This document shows positions 16,837 to 25,925 of a stretch of DNA of 64,000 nt, in pieces. Under the pieces are notes generated by a model. The model searched no databases. It saw nothing but the letters and a program-made list of their open reading frames with translations, and was not told where the DNA came from. How positions within the stretch are numbered: position 1 is the stretch's first letter; each line of letters opens with the position of its first letter. The position numbers and the translations under genes were made by a program. The DNA comes from VYFG01 sp965204165 (GTDB lineage: Bacteria; Pseudomonadota; Gammaproteobacteria; Arenicellales; Poriferihabitantaceae): contig OZ241969.1 of the NCBI GenBank assembly GCA_965204165.1, positions 1,116,001-1,180,000 of the forward strand. Direction: 5' to 3'.

Positions 16837-18324
16837 ATGCGTTCCCGCAAAGCCCGTGCAATCATGGTCCAGGGCACCACTTCCAGTGCCGGCAAGAGCA
16901 CCGTGGTCTCCGGGCTTTGCCGGCTGCTGCACCGGAACGGGCACCGGGTCGCGCCGTTCAAACCCCAGAACATGGCGCTCAACAGCGCAGTGACAGAGGA
17001 TGGCGGCGAGATCGGCCGCTCCCAGGCGGTCCAGGCAATGGCCTGCGCCGTCGCGTGTCACAGCGACATGAATCCGATCCTGCTGAAGCCCCACAGCGAC
17101 CAGGGCGCCCAGGTCATCGTGCAGGGCCGTCCCATCGGAAATTTTTCCGCCGGGGAGTACCATGGATACAAGGAACTGGCCATGCCACACGTGCTCGAGT
17201 CCTGGGAGCGTCTCTCGCGGCAGTACGATTTCATCGTCGTGGAGGGCGCCGGCAGCCCGGCGGAAGTCAACCTGAGGGAAAACGATGTCGCCAACATGGG
17301 ATTCGCCCTGGAGGCGGACTGCCCCGTGGTGCTGGTGGCGGACATCGACCGCGGCGGGGTGTTCGCCCACCTGGTCGGCACGATGGCCTGTCTGGCACCG
17401 GCGGAGAGGGACCTCGTCAGGGGTTTCCTGATCAACCGGTTTCGGGGTGACCGCCGCCTGCTGGAGCCGGTCAATGACTGGCTTTGCGAACAAACCGGCA
17501 AGCCCGTCCTCGGCGTGCTGCCATGGCTGGGGGGGCTATACCTCCCGTCCGAGGATTCGGTGGAGGAGGCGTCGGAGACGGAAGCCGGGACCCAGGCATT
17601 GCGCATCAATGTGCCGAGGCTGCCTCGGATGAGCAACCATACGGATTTCGATCCGCTCCGGCTGCACCCGTTGGTTGATATCCGGTTCGTGGGGCCGGGC
17701 GATGCAATCCCGCCTGCGGACCTGGTCATCCTGCCGGGCAGCAAGAACACCGTGGCGGATCTCGACTGGCTCAAGGACAACGGCTGGGTGGACTACCTCC
17801 TGCGCCATCTGCGCTACGGGGGAAAACTCATGGGAATCTGTGGCGGGTTGCAGATGTTGGGCACCGCCATCCACGACCCTTCAGGCGTCGAGGGTCCGCC
17901 GGGGTCCGCGCCCGGGCTGGGTCTCCTTGCTCTGGAAACCACGCTCCGGACCGGGAAGCAGTTGCGGAACGTGACCGGGGCAATGCTGCCGGGCGGTGAG
18001 CGGATCAGCGGTTACGAAATCCACATGGGGGAAACCACGGGCCTGGATCGTTACGCGCCGCTGCTGGCGCTCGACGACGGCAGGCGGGATGGGGCGCTGT
18101 CCGATGACCGCCGGATTCTCTGTACCTACCTGCATGGCATTTTCGACACCCCGGAGGCACTCGAATCCCTGCTCAAGTGGGTGCGGCAGGATTGGGCCAC
18201 ACCTTGCGGTGGGGGCGTACGGCATCCGGATCCGCGGGTTCTCATGGAGCGGGAATTCGACCGCCTGGCGGACGCCATCGAGGCGGAGCTTCCGGCCGGA
18301 CGGTGGCTGGAGCTGATGCACTGA
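16837..18324 (+). CDS. cobQ: Cobyric acid synthase
   Basis: The 495-residue enzyme amidates adenosylcobyrinic a,c-diamide at four side chains using glutamine and ATP in cobalamin biosynthesis. The N-terminal synthetase domain begins with MVQGTTSSAGKSTVVSGLCR and FKPQNMALNS, typical of the CobQ/BioD P-loop. The C-terminal class I glutamine amidotransferase domain has its nucleophile cysteine in LMGICGGLQMLG and the catalytic histidine in TYLHGIFDTPE. ATG 16837 is preferred; GTG 16822 in the same frame would add five residues. It stands alone, so the other cobalamin genes must be elsewhere. Confidence 0.95.
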   Translation: MRSRKARAIMVQGTTSSAGKSTVVSGLCRLLHRNGHRVAPFKPQNMALNSAVTEDGGEIGRSQAVQAMACAVACHSDMNPILLKPHSDQGAQVIVQGRPIGNFSAGEYHGYKELAMPHVLESWERLSRQYDFIVVEGAGSPAEVNLRENDVANMGFALEADCPVVLVADIDRGGVFAHLVGTMACLAPAERDLVRGFLINRFRGDRRLLEPVNDWLCEQTGKPVLGVLPWLGGLYLPSEDSVEEASETEAGTQALRINVPRLPRMSNHTDFDPLRLHPLVDIRFVGPGDAIPPADLVILPGSKNTVADLDWLKDNGWVDYLLRHLRYGGKLMGICGGLQMLGTAIHDPSGVEGPPGSAPGLGLLALETTLRTGKQLRNVTGAMLPGGERISGYEIHMGETTGLDRYAPLLALDDGRRDGALSDDRRILCTYLHGIFDTPEALESLLKWVRQDWATPCGGGVRHPDPRVLMEREFDRLADAIEAELPAGRWLELMH

Positions 18325-18740
18325 GAATTCCGTGTGCCGAATCCGGACGGTTCGGCATACTGGCCTTGGCGGCGAGCATTCGGCGGATGATGCAGATGAT
18401 CTGGTCATTGCGAACCGAGCTCCACCTGGACCTATATTGTGGTGTGCTGTGGAAAGACCCATCCCCAATTCCCATGGGTACAATCATGGGTCTCCAGATT
18501 TATGAAAGGGAGAGTTACGATCCTTTTAATGGCTTCTGGTGAAAGAACGCAATCGAATAATAACTTTCGGTGTTGAAGCGATCTGGAATGTCTGCGTGCC
18601 TCATCAGCGGGTTCGCCGGCGGTGGAACAATGCATCTGTCAGGTAAAGACCGGACACAGAAAACAGGAGTACAGTACGCTTGACGTAAGGCGTATTTTTG
18701 AATAGGCTTGAACAACAATAATTTGATATTGGAGGAGAAG
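18325..18740 (+). promoter_or_regulatory. higBA promoter and operator region
   Basis: This 416-bp stretch has no convincing gene. At 18675-18694 there is an imperfect palindrome with TACGC and GCGTA ends and a central ACGT, 16 of 20 positions symmetric. It overlaps a possible -35 TTGACG at 18680-18685, with a weak -10 (TAGGCT) 17 bp downstream. HigA antitoxins usually repress from such a site. A second inverted repeat, CCCATG and CATGGG, lies at 18471-18490. A strong ribosome binding site, GGAGGAG at 18731-18737, fixes the higB start. Confidence 0.45.
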
Positions 18741-19022
18741 ATGATTCAGGGATTTGCGGACAGGAGAACAGAAAGATTCCATGAAGGAAGAAGCGTGCCT
18801 GCCTTCTCGAGATTCGAGCGCACTGCACGGCGAAAGTTGAATGAACTGGACGCAGCAACAACAATCAGGGATCTCAGCCGCCCGGGCAGCCGGCTGGAAG
18901 CCCTCAGAGGCAACCGCAAGGGCCAATGGAGCATACGAATCAACGACAGATGGAGGATCTGTTTCGAATGGCCCAAGGGTTCGAACGGACCCATCAATGT
19001 GGAAATCGTCGATTACCACTAA
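18741..19022 (+). CDS. higB: HigB-type toxin (RelE fold)
   Basis: The 93-residue protein belongs to the RelE/HigB ribosome-dependent mRNA interferases. It shows FADRRTERFHEGRSVP near the N-terminus, FERTARRKLNELDAATTI in the middle and the diagnostic NRKGQWSIRINDRWRICFEW, with basic residues expected in the active site. The start ATG is 9 nt behind a GGAGGAG ribosome site; an in-frame ATG further upstream lacks one. It precedes its antitoxin by 34 bp, the toxin-first order characteristic of higBA. The toxin is expected to cleave translated mRNA until HigA binds it. Confidence 0.93.
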   Translation: MIQGFADRRTERFHEGRSVPAFSRFERTARRKLNELDAATTIRDLSRPGSRLEALRGNRKGQWSIRINDRWRICFEWPKGSNGPINVEIVDYH

Positions 19023-19056
19023 TCACCAGTAAACATCATCAAGCGAGGAATAAACC

Positions 19057-19362
19057 ATGAGAGAACCAATCCACCCGGGGGAAACCCTGCGTGAAGACTT
19101 GGAGGCGCTTGGCATGAGCGCGGCCGAACTGGCGCGGCAGATCCATGTTCCCGTGAACCGCATCACGGAAATACTCAATGGACGCCGTGCCATCACCGGA
19201 GACACGGCGCTTCGTCTGGGGCGCTTTTTCGATACGTCGGGCGAGTTCTGGCTCAATCTGCAGAAGCTATATGAACTGCGGCTGGCAGAGCAGAAGAGCG
19301 GTACGGAGATCGCATCGCTACCTACGTTGTCGGAAGCCGGGTTTCCCATGGCAGCAGGTTGA
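19057..19362 (+). CDS. higA: HigA-type antitoxin
   Basis: The 101-residue XRE-family protein neutralises HigB and represses the operon. It opens with MREPIHPGETLREDLEALGM, the hallmark of the VapI/HigA group, followed by the helix-turn-helix AAELARQIHVPVNRITEIL and NGRRAITGDTALRLGRFF, and the SGEFWLNLQKLYELRLA segment. Length and order match the family. It is followed by 166 bp without a recognisable gene and then by a convergent transporter gene. Confidence 0.95.
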   Translation: MREPIHPGETLREDLEALGMSAAELARQIHVPVNRITEILNGRRAITGDTALRLGRFFDTSGEFWLNLQKLYELRLAEQKSGTEIASLPTLSEAGFPMAAG

Positions 19363-19528
19363 GCCGACTCATGGTTGATTGCGGCATCGACAAGCCAACT
19401 CGGGGATTTAATGTTCTGTCCTATGTTAGGGCTGATGTTTGGGCCTTGTTCCGGAGCGCAGAAGAAGCGCTTATCGCGGCATTCGCACCTGCCGGCGAAT
19501 GGCGCCTTTCCGGGCCGCACTGCAATGT

Positions 19529-20677
19529 CTAGGCTGCCCGCCCTTCCTTAAGCAACCACGAAACCATCACGCCGAACACCAGTCCCCAGAAAGGCGCCCC
19601 GATGTTGAACAGCGTGATGCCGGAGACGGTGACCAGCAGCGCCACCAGGGCACCGGTGGTATGCCGGTCGGTAAACGCGGCCACGAATGCCCCTTCGAGC
19701 ACCCGCATGACGGCAAGGCCGCCGAGGGCGGCGATGAAGGCTACGGGCAGTTTCAGGGCGAGCCAGGTCATGAAGGTGCCGAACGTGCCGAAGATGATGG
19801 CAAGGACGCAATAGGTGATGCCCCCGATGTACTGCCTGGGCGGTTCGCCGCTGGACGACAGGATCGCATTGGACGGCCCGGTCACGCACATGGAGACCGC
19901 CCCGATCATCGCCAGGACCAGAGAGCCCAGGCCGCAGGCTGTGGTCATGGCGTCCATCGGCGGCTTGTGGCCGGCATGGGACAGTACCGCGAATCCCTGG
20001 GCATTCTGGATCGCCAGGACCGTCACCGCCAGGGGCACCACCAGTTCGAACATGGCCTGCAGGGAAAATGCCGGCAGGAACACCAGCGGCCGGGTGATCA
20101 GTCCCGGCAGCGGCCCGGTGTCCCGCAGGGTGCCGGTCACCAGCACGACAGCCGTTCCGGCCAGCAGGGCCAACAGGATCGGCGGGGCCGCCCGCCCGAG
20201 CCGGGGGATGGCCGTGGCCACCACGAATACGGCTACCATGACTCCCGCCAGGAGCGGACTGTCCCCGAACGCGCCGACCAGTCCGAGACCGAAGTCGAGA
20301 AAAATCCCCGCGACCATGCCCATGACGATGGGTTTCGGCACCAGGGCCATCATCCGCCCGGACAGACCGGCGAGGCCGACTGCCAGGATCAGGACGCCGG
20401 TGGCAAGGTAGGCGCCGACGGCTTCCGCGAACGTCAACTGGTCGAGCGAGGTCAACAGGAGGATGGTGCCGGGAATGGTCCAGGCGAACACCAGGGGCTG
20501 GCGATAACGCAGCGTGAACCACAGGGAAACCGCTCCGGCGATGGTAAATCCCCCGAAAAGCCAGGAAGCCACGTGTGCATCGTCGAGTCCCGTGACTGCC
20601 GCCACGGAGAGGATGATGGCCACCGGTCCGGTGCAGGAGAACAGGAACGCGGCGATGCCGTTTGCGATATAGGTCAC
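19529..20677 (-). CDS. BenE-family benzoate/proton symporter
   Basis: The 382-residue integral membrane protein has about 12 hydrophobic segments and the BenE pattern, including SCTGPVAIILSVAAVTGL at the N-terminus, VFAWTIPGTILLLTS, VPKPIVMGMVAGIFLDFG and MCVTGPSNAILSSSGEPPRQ. The family imports benzoate and related aromatic acids with protons. No benzoate dioxygenase lies nearby; the 3-hydroxybenzoate hydroxylase-like gene at 46151 is the closest aromatic-catabolism gene. The substrate is thus uncertain. Frame and length agree with the family; the N-terminus could be slightly longer. Confidence 0.88.
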   Translation of the reverse strand: MTYIANGIAAFLFSCTGPVAIILSVAAVTGLDDAHVASWLFGGFTIAGAVSLWFTLRYRQPLVFAWTIPGTILLLTSLDQLTFAEAVGAYLATGVLILAVGLAGLSGRMMALVPKPIVMGMVAGIFLDFGLGLVGAFGDSPLLAGVMVAVFVVATAIPRLGRAAPPILLALLAGTAVVLVTGTLRDTGPLPGLITRPLVFLPAFSLQAMFELVVPLAVTVLAIQNAQGFAVLSHAGHKPPMDAMTTACGLGSLVLAMIGAVSMCVTGPSNAILSSSGEPPRQYIGGITYCVLAIIFGTFGTFMTWLALKLPVAFIAALGGLAVMRVLEGAFVAAFTDRHTTGALVALLVTVSGITLFNIGAPFWGLVFGVMVSWLLKEGRAA

Positions 20678-21012
20678 GGAAGCTTGGGTCGTGATGCCAC
20701 GGTGGCCCGCGGTGAGGCCTGTTCGCCTGCGGCCGGGATTCCCGGCAACGGGTATTCCGGAAACGTGGTTCGGTACATTGTCGGCCGGGAAGAGGAACGG
20801 GAAAATGGAAAGGCTTCCATCGGCCGCAGTCTAGCGCATTGGATCGGGGTGGCAACAGTGCATGATCGGCCACCCGCATAGCCAGGTCCGTCCATGCTGC
20901 TTTCGCCGTTGGTGCTGTAGCTGACCCTGGTCGGGGCAATGGTGCCGATCCGTCCGGCCGCGTTCTGACGCGGGCCCCGTGGCCCGGAGGACACCGGAGG
21001 CATGCGGGTCGC
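20678..21012. other. Intergenic stretch upstream of the BenE-type gene
   Basis: No gene with recognisable family features is present on either strand. Open frames here are low-complexity and GC-driven. It probably contains the promoter of the minus-strand transporter gene. Confidence 0.4.
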
Positions 21013-22194
21013 CTAGGCCAGAAGCCTGTCTTCGTAGGGATAGGTGGACAGGATCTCGGTGCCGTCGTCGGTCACCAGCACCACCTGTTCCAGCTTGACG
21101 CCCTCGCCGCCCCGGTCCGAGCCGGTGAAACTCTCCACGCACAGGATCATCCACGGCTCGATCACGCCGTCGTACTGCCTGTCCCGATCCTCGGGATAGT
21201 ACAGCTTGGGATACTCGTCCGACATGCCGACGCCATGGGCGAAGCAGGGATAGCGATGCGCGATGAATTCACCGCGCCGGGGAAAGATCCGCTCCGCGTA
21301 CTCGCGCAGGCCGAGCCCCGGCTTCAGTTCGAAGGTATTGTGCTGCACCTCTTCCCAGGCATGGCGGTAGAGGTCGCGCTGCGCGGCGGTTGGCCGGCCA
21401 TCTCCGCACAGCCAGGTCCTGGAGATGTCGGCACAGTAGCCGAAGGGGCCCACCATGTCCGTATCGAACGCCACCAGTTCACCTGCGTTGATCACGCGGC
21501 CACACGCTTCCTGCAGCCAGGGATTGGTGCGTGGGCCGGATGCCAGCATGCGCCCCTCGATCCAGTCGCCGTCATGCGCGATATTGGCCTGGTGGAGGAT
21601 GCCCCAGAGCTGGTTTTCGGTCATGCCGGGCCGAAGGGCCCGTTGCATTTCCGCCATGCCGTGCTCCGCCACCGCGATGGAATAACGCATGCAGTCGATC
21701 TCGATGCGGGACTTGATGGCCCGTGCCTGTTCGATGACGACTTCACCGCTCACCAGGCGGAACCCGCGGCTTTTCAGCGCGCCGAAGACATCCGCCGGAA
21801 GGCTTTCCACTGCGACCCGGGCATGTCTGGCTCCCGCGCCGATCTCGCCGAGAAACCCTTCCACGTCCCGGGCGAATTGTTTCGCCGCCGCCTCGAGATC
21901 GAAACCGCTGTCGAAAGGATTCGGACCGACGCCGGGACGGTAGTCATCCACCAGTTCGTAATGACGGTTGTAGGCGCCGTGCAGGACCACGGGCCCGTCC
22001 GCGGGCACGAACAGGTAGGACATCGGGATGTGGGACTGGAACAGGGGATATTCGCGGTAGTCGACGGCATACCTGAGACTGATGGGCTGCAGGAGCACTG
22101 CCAGGGGGATGTCCATTTCCACCAGCTGCCTGCGCAGGCGGGAAAGCCGGTAGTAGCGCAGGGCGTCCAGGTCGATGGGCGGGGGCGTCAGCAT
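21013..22194 (-). CDS. M24-family metalloprotein resembling the DMSP lyase DddP
   Basis: The 393-residue protein has a creatinase N-domain and a pita-bread M24 domain with all six metal ligands: D244 and D246 (VAFDTDMVG), D256 (CADISRTW), H320 (CFAHGVGMSDEYP), E354 (LCVES) and E369 (VKLEQVVL). Within M24 it looks most like DddP, not a proline peptidase: WIEGRMLASGPRTNPWLQE and the lyase residues I recall from Ruegeria DddP, a tyrosine five before and an aspartate six after the metal histidine, are present as Y315 and D326. The start is set at 22194; the frame is open to 22422 but would overlap pxpA. DMSP cleavage to DMS and acrylate is plausible but unproven. Confidence 0.85.
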   Translation of the reverse strand: MLTPPPIDLDALRYYRLSRLRRQLVEMDIPLAVLLQPISLRYAVDYREYPLFQSHIPMSYLFVPADGPVVLHGAYNRHYELVDDYRPGVGPNPFDSGFDLEAAAKQFARDVEGFLGEIGAGARHARVAVESLPADVFGALKSRGFRLVSGEVVIEQARAIKSRIEIDCMRYSIAVAEHGMAEMQRALRPGMTENQLWGILHQANIAHDGDWIEGRMLASGPRTNPWLQEACGRVINAGELVAFDTDMVGPFGYCADISRTWLCGDGRPTAAQRDLYRHAWEEVQHNTFELKPGLGLREYAERIFPRRGEFIAHRYPCFAHGVGMSDEYPKLYYPEDRDRQYDGVIEPWMILCVESFTGSDRGGEGVKLEQVVLVTDDGTEILSTYPYEDRLLA

Positions 22195-22324
22195 ATCGGG
22201 GACCTGGTCAGGGTTGCGGGATGTTAGTTCCACGGCGGACGCAAAAAAAGCGGCTGGTGGGGAACGGACAAATCCATGTCGCAAAATTCCGGCAATGCCG
22301 GAATCGGGGAAGAGGGATGCCGGG

Positions 22325-23095
22325 TCAGGCGCCGTGGGCCTTGACGGTGATGCCGCTTCGTTCGAGGGTGGACCGTATCTGCCCGGCCATCCTGACCGCA
22401 GCCGGGTTGTCGCCGTGCACACAGACGGACTCGGGTTTCACGCTGAAGACCGAGCCGTCGATGGCGGTGATCACCTGCTCCTCGAGCATTTTCAGCACGC
22501 GTTCCGCAGCCCGGCCCGCATCGTGGATCACCGCGCCGTCGAGATTCCGTGACACCAGGGTGCCGTCCGGATTGTACTCACGATCGGCAAACACCTCCCG
22601 GATCAGCGGGCCGGTGTCCTCCGCGGCCCTCTCCAGGCTGGTTGCGGCCTGGGCCAGCACCGGGATGTCCGGGGCCACCATGCGAAAGGCGGCCACGCAG
22701 GTCCGTGCCAGGGCCTCGTCCTCGCAGGCCATGTTGGAAAGTGCGCCATGGAGCTTGATGTGGGAAACCGGAACGCCCTCCGACCCCGCGACGCCCAGGA
22801 ACGCGCCCACCTGGTAGACCAGGTCCGCCTGCAGGGCAGACGGGTCCGCCACCGGAAGACGCCTGCGGCCGAATCCGCGGAGGTCGTCGAACCCGGGGTG
22901 GGCGCCTGCCGCAACGCCCCTTGACCGGCACAGTCGTATCGTGGCGACCATTTCCGCCGGGCCACCGGCGTGGAAGCCGCAGGCGATGTTGGCGCTGGAC
23001 ACGATATCCAGCATGGCCTCGTCGTCGCCCATCTGCCACGGCCCGAAGGACTCGCCGAGGTCGGCATTGAGATCAATGGTGTGCTGTGTGTTCAT
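22325..23095 (-). CDS. pxpA: 5-oxoprolinase subunit A (LamB/YcsF family)
   Basis: The 256-residue protein is the PxpA subunit of the ATP-dependent bacterial 5-oxoprolinase, which opens pyroglutamate to glutamate. Its N-terminus IDLNADLGESFGPWQMGDDE and the following IVSSANIACGFHAGGPAEM are diagnostic, as is VAAGAHPGFDDLRGFGRR. The order on this strand is pxpB, pxpC, then pxpA 107 bp later, so all three subunits are present. The M24 gene follows 130 bp downstream and may belong to the same unit. Confidence 0.94.
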   Translation of the reverse strand: MNTQHTIDLNADLGESFGPWQMGDDEAMLDIVSSANIACGFHAGGPAEMVATIRLCRSRGVAAGAHPGFDDLRGFGRRRLPVADPSALQADLVYQVGAFLGVAGSEGVPVSHIKLHGALSNMACEDEALARTCVAAFRMVAPDIPVLAQAATSLERAAEDTGPLIREVFADREYNPDGTLVSRNLDGAVIHDAGRAAERVLKMLEEQVITAIDGSVFSVKPESVCVHGDNPAAVRMAGQIRSTLERSGITVKAHGA

Positions 23096-23202
23096 TTCGG
23101 CTGGTGCCGGTTCCGGTGCATCTGCGGAGCGGGGCTTCGATCCGGCACTTAAGCTATCACAGCGGCCGGGGTTGATCCAGTGGCGGTTCGGTGCCCGGCG
23201 GA

Positions 23203-24231
23203 TCAGGGGTCGTTGGCGGAGACCACGCCGCTGATCAGGTTCTGCGCCAACAGCTCGTCCATCTGCCCAATGGGCCGGATCCGCCCCGCCATTCCACCGA
23301 GTCCGTCCTGCCAGTCCCTGAGGGCGCCGACGGCCTCGTCCCTGGCGGCCAGGGCGAACCGGAACGGCGCCCCGGAGGGCAGCTGCGCCACGGCCGCCAG
23401 GTCGGCGGTGATCACCGTGGCGATGCGGGGATAGCCGCCGGTGGGCTGGTGTTCACGCATGAGAACGGTGGAGCATCCGTCTCCGGTCACCTGGATGTCG
23501 CCCGTCATGGCCGGGTCGGACAACCCGGTCAGGAGGGATTCGAAAGAGTCCGCGCCGGCCATGTCGAGTCGCATGGCCATCCGGTCCCTGCGGTGGGAGA
23601 CGGTAAAGGTTTCCTTGAGGAGGCGGTCCCGGGTGTCGGCGCGGAAACGCCCGGACTGCGGTCCCCAGACCACGCGAATGGTTCTGCTGGCCAGGTAATC
23701 CGGGAGCGGCAGACTGGAGGGGGTCCGGTCCGCGCCGCCCGACATCCCGAGCGGAAGGCGGGTGCCGGACTGCAGGGTTCTTCCATCCAGGCCACCGATG
23801 CCGGCACGCACATGCGTCCCCCGGGCACCGATTTCCCTCGGGGTATCAAGGCCGCCGGCAACGTGGAGGTATCCGTAGGTCCCGCTGCCCTCCACGCCTG
23901 CGAGTGCCGGACCGATTTCCAGCAGCTGGCCGGGGAGAAAACTGAAACTCGCGCGCCACGGAAGGGGAATCCCGTCCAACCTCGCCTGCATGGCCGCCCC
24001 GGTGAGCGCACACCAGCGGGGTTCATGCAGCATCCGGAACCGGCCGCCGTACCCGGCCATCTCCAGTGCCGCCAACCCCGGAGGATTGCCGAGCAGCGCC
24101 TCCCCCTCGGCCATGGCCCAGGGGTCCATGGCCCCGCCGGCGGACAGGCCGTAACGCGCGTAGCCCGGCCGTCCGGCGTCCTGGATCGTGATGGCGGGGC
24201 CGGCGGTATCGATCAGCAGGACGGCGTTCAT
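23203..24231 (-). CDS. pxpC: 5-oxoprolinase subunit C (biotin-dependent carboxyltransferase-like)
   Basis: The 342-residue protein matches the PxpC/KipA half of the 5-oxoprolinase core: TAGPAITIQDAGRPGYARYG, SAGGAMDPWAMAEGEALLGN, TGAAMQARLDG, GTYGYLHVAGGLDTPREIG and GDGCSTVLMREHQPTGGYP. ATG 24231 is used because it overlaps the pxpB stop (ATGA) and is the start of family homology; the open frame extends upstream inside pxpB. PxpB and PxpC form a complex that phosphorylates and handles the 5-oxoproline substrate. Confidence 0.94.
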   Translation of the reverse strand: MNAVLLIDTAGPAITIQDAGRPGYARYGLSAGGAMDPWAMAEGEALLGNPPGLAALEMAGYGGRFRMLHEPRWCALTGAAMQARLDGIPLPWRASFSFLPGQLLEIGPALAGVEGSGTYGYLHVAGGLDTPREIGARGTHVRAGIGGLDGRTLQSGTRLPLGMSGGADRTPSSLPLPDYLASRTIRVVWGPQSGRFRADTRDRLLKETFTVSHRRDRMAMRLDMAGADSFESLLTGLSDPAMTGDIQVTGDGCSTVLMREHQPTGGYPRIATVITADLAAVAQLPSGAPFRFALAARDEAVGALRDWQDGLGGMAGRIRPIGQMDELLAQNLISGVVSANDP

Positions 24232-24971
24232 GGCAGCGACTCGGGCGCCACGATCGCCTCCCCGGCTTCCACTGCGGCGGACAGTTCCGCCATGCGGGCC
24301 GCATCGATCGGGGTGAAGCTGACCTCGTCTCCCGGAGCCAGGAAGAAAAACGGTGGACGGTCGCGGGAGAATGACAGGAACGGTGTGCGGCCGATGGTCT
24401 GCCACCCGGTGGGAATCGGGGTGGCGAACAGGACGGACTGGCGTACCGCCACGGAAATCGAGCCTGCCGGCACCAGGGGCTTGACATGGTCCAGCCTGGG
24501 GAGGTTCCATCGTTCGGGCAGCGTGCCGAGGTAGGCGCATCCCGGGGCGAATCCCAGCATCAGGACCCGCAGGGACTGTGAACTGTGTTCCTCGATCACC
24601 GCATCGATGTCGCACCCCATCGCTTCGGCTACGCCGGCGATGTCGGGTCCGGAATCCTCCCCGTAATGCACCGGCAACCGCCACAGCCTGCGACCGGGGA
24701 TGGGGCCTTCGGCAAGCCAGTCGCGGCTGTCCAGAAGCGTCCGGATGCGGTCGTGCATCTCGGCTGCAGTTGCCCTGACCGGGTCATACTGGATCAGGAC
24801 CCCGCGGATCGCGGGGGTGATCTCCAGCACCTCGGGCCATTGGCGCTCGATCAGTGATCGGTCGAAGGCATGCGCGGCGTGGTTGGTGGCCTTGTCCAGG
24901 GAGTCCCCGAACAGCACCAGAATGCCGCGGTCGCCTGCATCCTGGATCAGGGGAAACGCTTCACCGGACAT
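24228..24971 (-). CDS. pxpB: 5-oxoprolinase subunit B (KipI-like)
   Basis: The 247-residue protein is the PxpB/KipI partner of PxpC. Family stretches are GDRGILVLFGDSLDKATN near the start, LPVHYGEDSGPDIAGVAEAM in the centre, MLGFAPGCAYLGTLPERWNL, and VPAGSISVAVRQSVLFATPI followed by PTGWQTIGRTP. Its stop overlaps the pxpC start by 4 bp, so translation is coupled and the two proteins are made in equal amounts. It is the first gene of the pxpB-pxpC-pxpA run. Confidence 0.94.
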   Translation of the reverse strand: MSGEAFPLIQDAGDRGILVLFGDSLDKATNHAAHAFDRSLIERQWPEVLEITPAIRGVLIQYDPVRATAAEMHDRIRTLLDSRDWLAEGPIPGRRLWRLPVHYGEDSGPDIAGVAEAMGCDIDAVIEEHSSQSLRVLMLGFAPGCAYLGTLPERWNLPRLDHVKPLVPAGSISVAVRQSVLFATPIPTGWQTIGRTPFLSFSRDRPPFFFLAPGDEVSFTPIDAARMAELSAAVEAGEAIVAPESLP

Positions 24972-25126
24972 GATGGGGTGGATTCAGTGGTCGTCACCGG
25001 CCTGCGCACCATGACCGGAACGGGGCGGGGACCCGGGGAACGTCCCCGTGCAGGGGCGCCCCGGATGGGGCACGCGCCGCCGTGGTCCGGCAATCCCGGG
25101 ACAGGTGCGGATCCGGGCATGGTCGG

Positions 25127-25798
25127 TCACTGAACGTCGGCGCCCTCGGCTTCCAGGCGAATCCAGTCCACGATGGAACTGCCGTATGAAATCATCGCAT
25201 GCTTGCGGTAGGCCGGGCGTTCACGCAGCCGCTCGTACCAGTCTTCCAGCCCCGGCAGGGCGGGCCGCTCGATGGGCAGGGTGAAATACCGGTGGATCAG
25301 GGCGCCCAGCGGGATGTCCCCGATGGTGAATTCGGACCCGCCCAGCCACGGATTGGCCGACAGCTGCTCCTCGGGAACCGCCAGCACGGAGCCGGAGACC
25401 CTGGCCGCCTGCTCGATGGCCCCGTGATCCTGTGCTTCCGGCGGGGTGCGGATGAGCCCCCAGAAAACCGGAATGAATGTGGGGTAGAACGTGGTCTTGG
25501 CCCAGTCCATCCACTGGTCCGCGACCGCCCTCTGGTAGGGGTCCCCGGGCCACAGGGCGCCGGCGCCGTATGTCTGGGCCAGGTAGCGCACGATGGTGTT
25601 CGATTCCCACAGAACCTTGCCGCCGTCATCCAGTGCGGGCACGAGACCGTTGGGATTCAGTGCCCGGAATGCGGGGTCGTCGTTGCCGCCGAAAGTGCCC
25701 CCGACATTGTGCCGCCGGTACTCGAGACCGAGCTCGCCTACGGTCCACATGACGCTCATGACATTGCTCGAATTGCGCCTGCCCCAGATTTCCACCAT
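25127..25798 (-). CDS. Glutathione S-transferase family protein
   Basis: The 223-residue protein has a thioredoxin-like N-terminal domain with a serine-rich start (WGRRNSSNVMSVMWTVGEL), the cis-proline stretch ALNPNGLVPALDD and the glutathione-binding LWESNTIVRYLAQTY, followed by an all-helical domain with FTIGDIPLGALIHRYF. A serine near residue 11 is the likely catalytic residue, so it fits the beta/theta-like bacterial groups. ATG 25798 is chosen; the longer frame adds an unrelated leader. It is divergent from the sulfurtransferase gene across an AT-rich spacer. Confidence 0.9.
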   Translation of the reverse strand: MVEIWGRRNSSNVMSVMWTVGELGLEYRRHNVGGTFGGNDDPAFRALNPNGLVPALDDGGKVLWESNTIVRYLAQTYGAGALWPGDPYQRAVADQWMDWAKTTFYPTFIPVFWGLIRTPPEAQDHGAIEQAARVSGSVLAVPEEQLSANPWLGGSEFTIGDIPLGALIHRYFTLPIERPALPGLEDWYERLRERPAYRKHAMISYGSSIVDWIRLEAEGADVQ

Positions 25799-25925
25799 CG
25801 GGTCTCTCCCAAGGAAAAGACGCAATTGTACGCCGCACCGAAATTGCAGTGTGGGTGAAAATGGCAAAAAAGGAATCGCGGGAACGGAAAAGCCGGAATC
25901 AACCGACGTTGTTCAGCAGTATAAT

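Noticed and set aside
18325..18740. Small minus-strand frames upstream of higB
   Set aside because: No ribosome sites or family features; the segment is better explained as promoter DNA.
18970..18995. GGTTCGAA-like sequence resembling a tRNA T-arm
   Set aside because: It lies inside higB coding sequence and no acceptor or anticodon arms can be folded around it.
19439..20881. A 480-codon plus-strand open frame opposite the BenE-type gene
   Set aside because: Its product is almost only G, H, Q, D, E and R without domains, and it mirrors a clear transporter gene. Such long antisense frames are expected at this GC content.
22195..22422. N-terminal extension of the DddP-like protein up to 22422
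   Set aside because: It would overlap pxpA, lacks homology and has a proline- and serine-rich composition; ATG 22194 starts at the fold.
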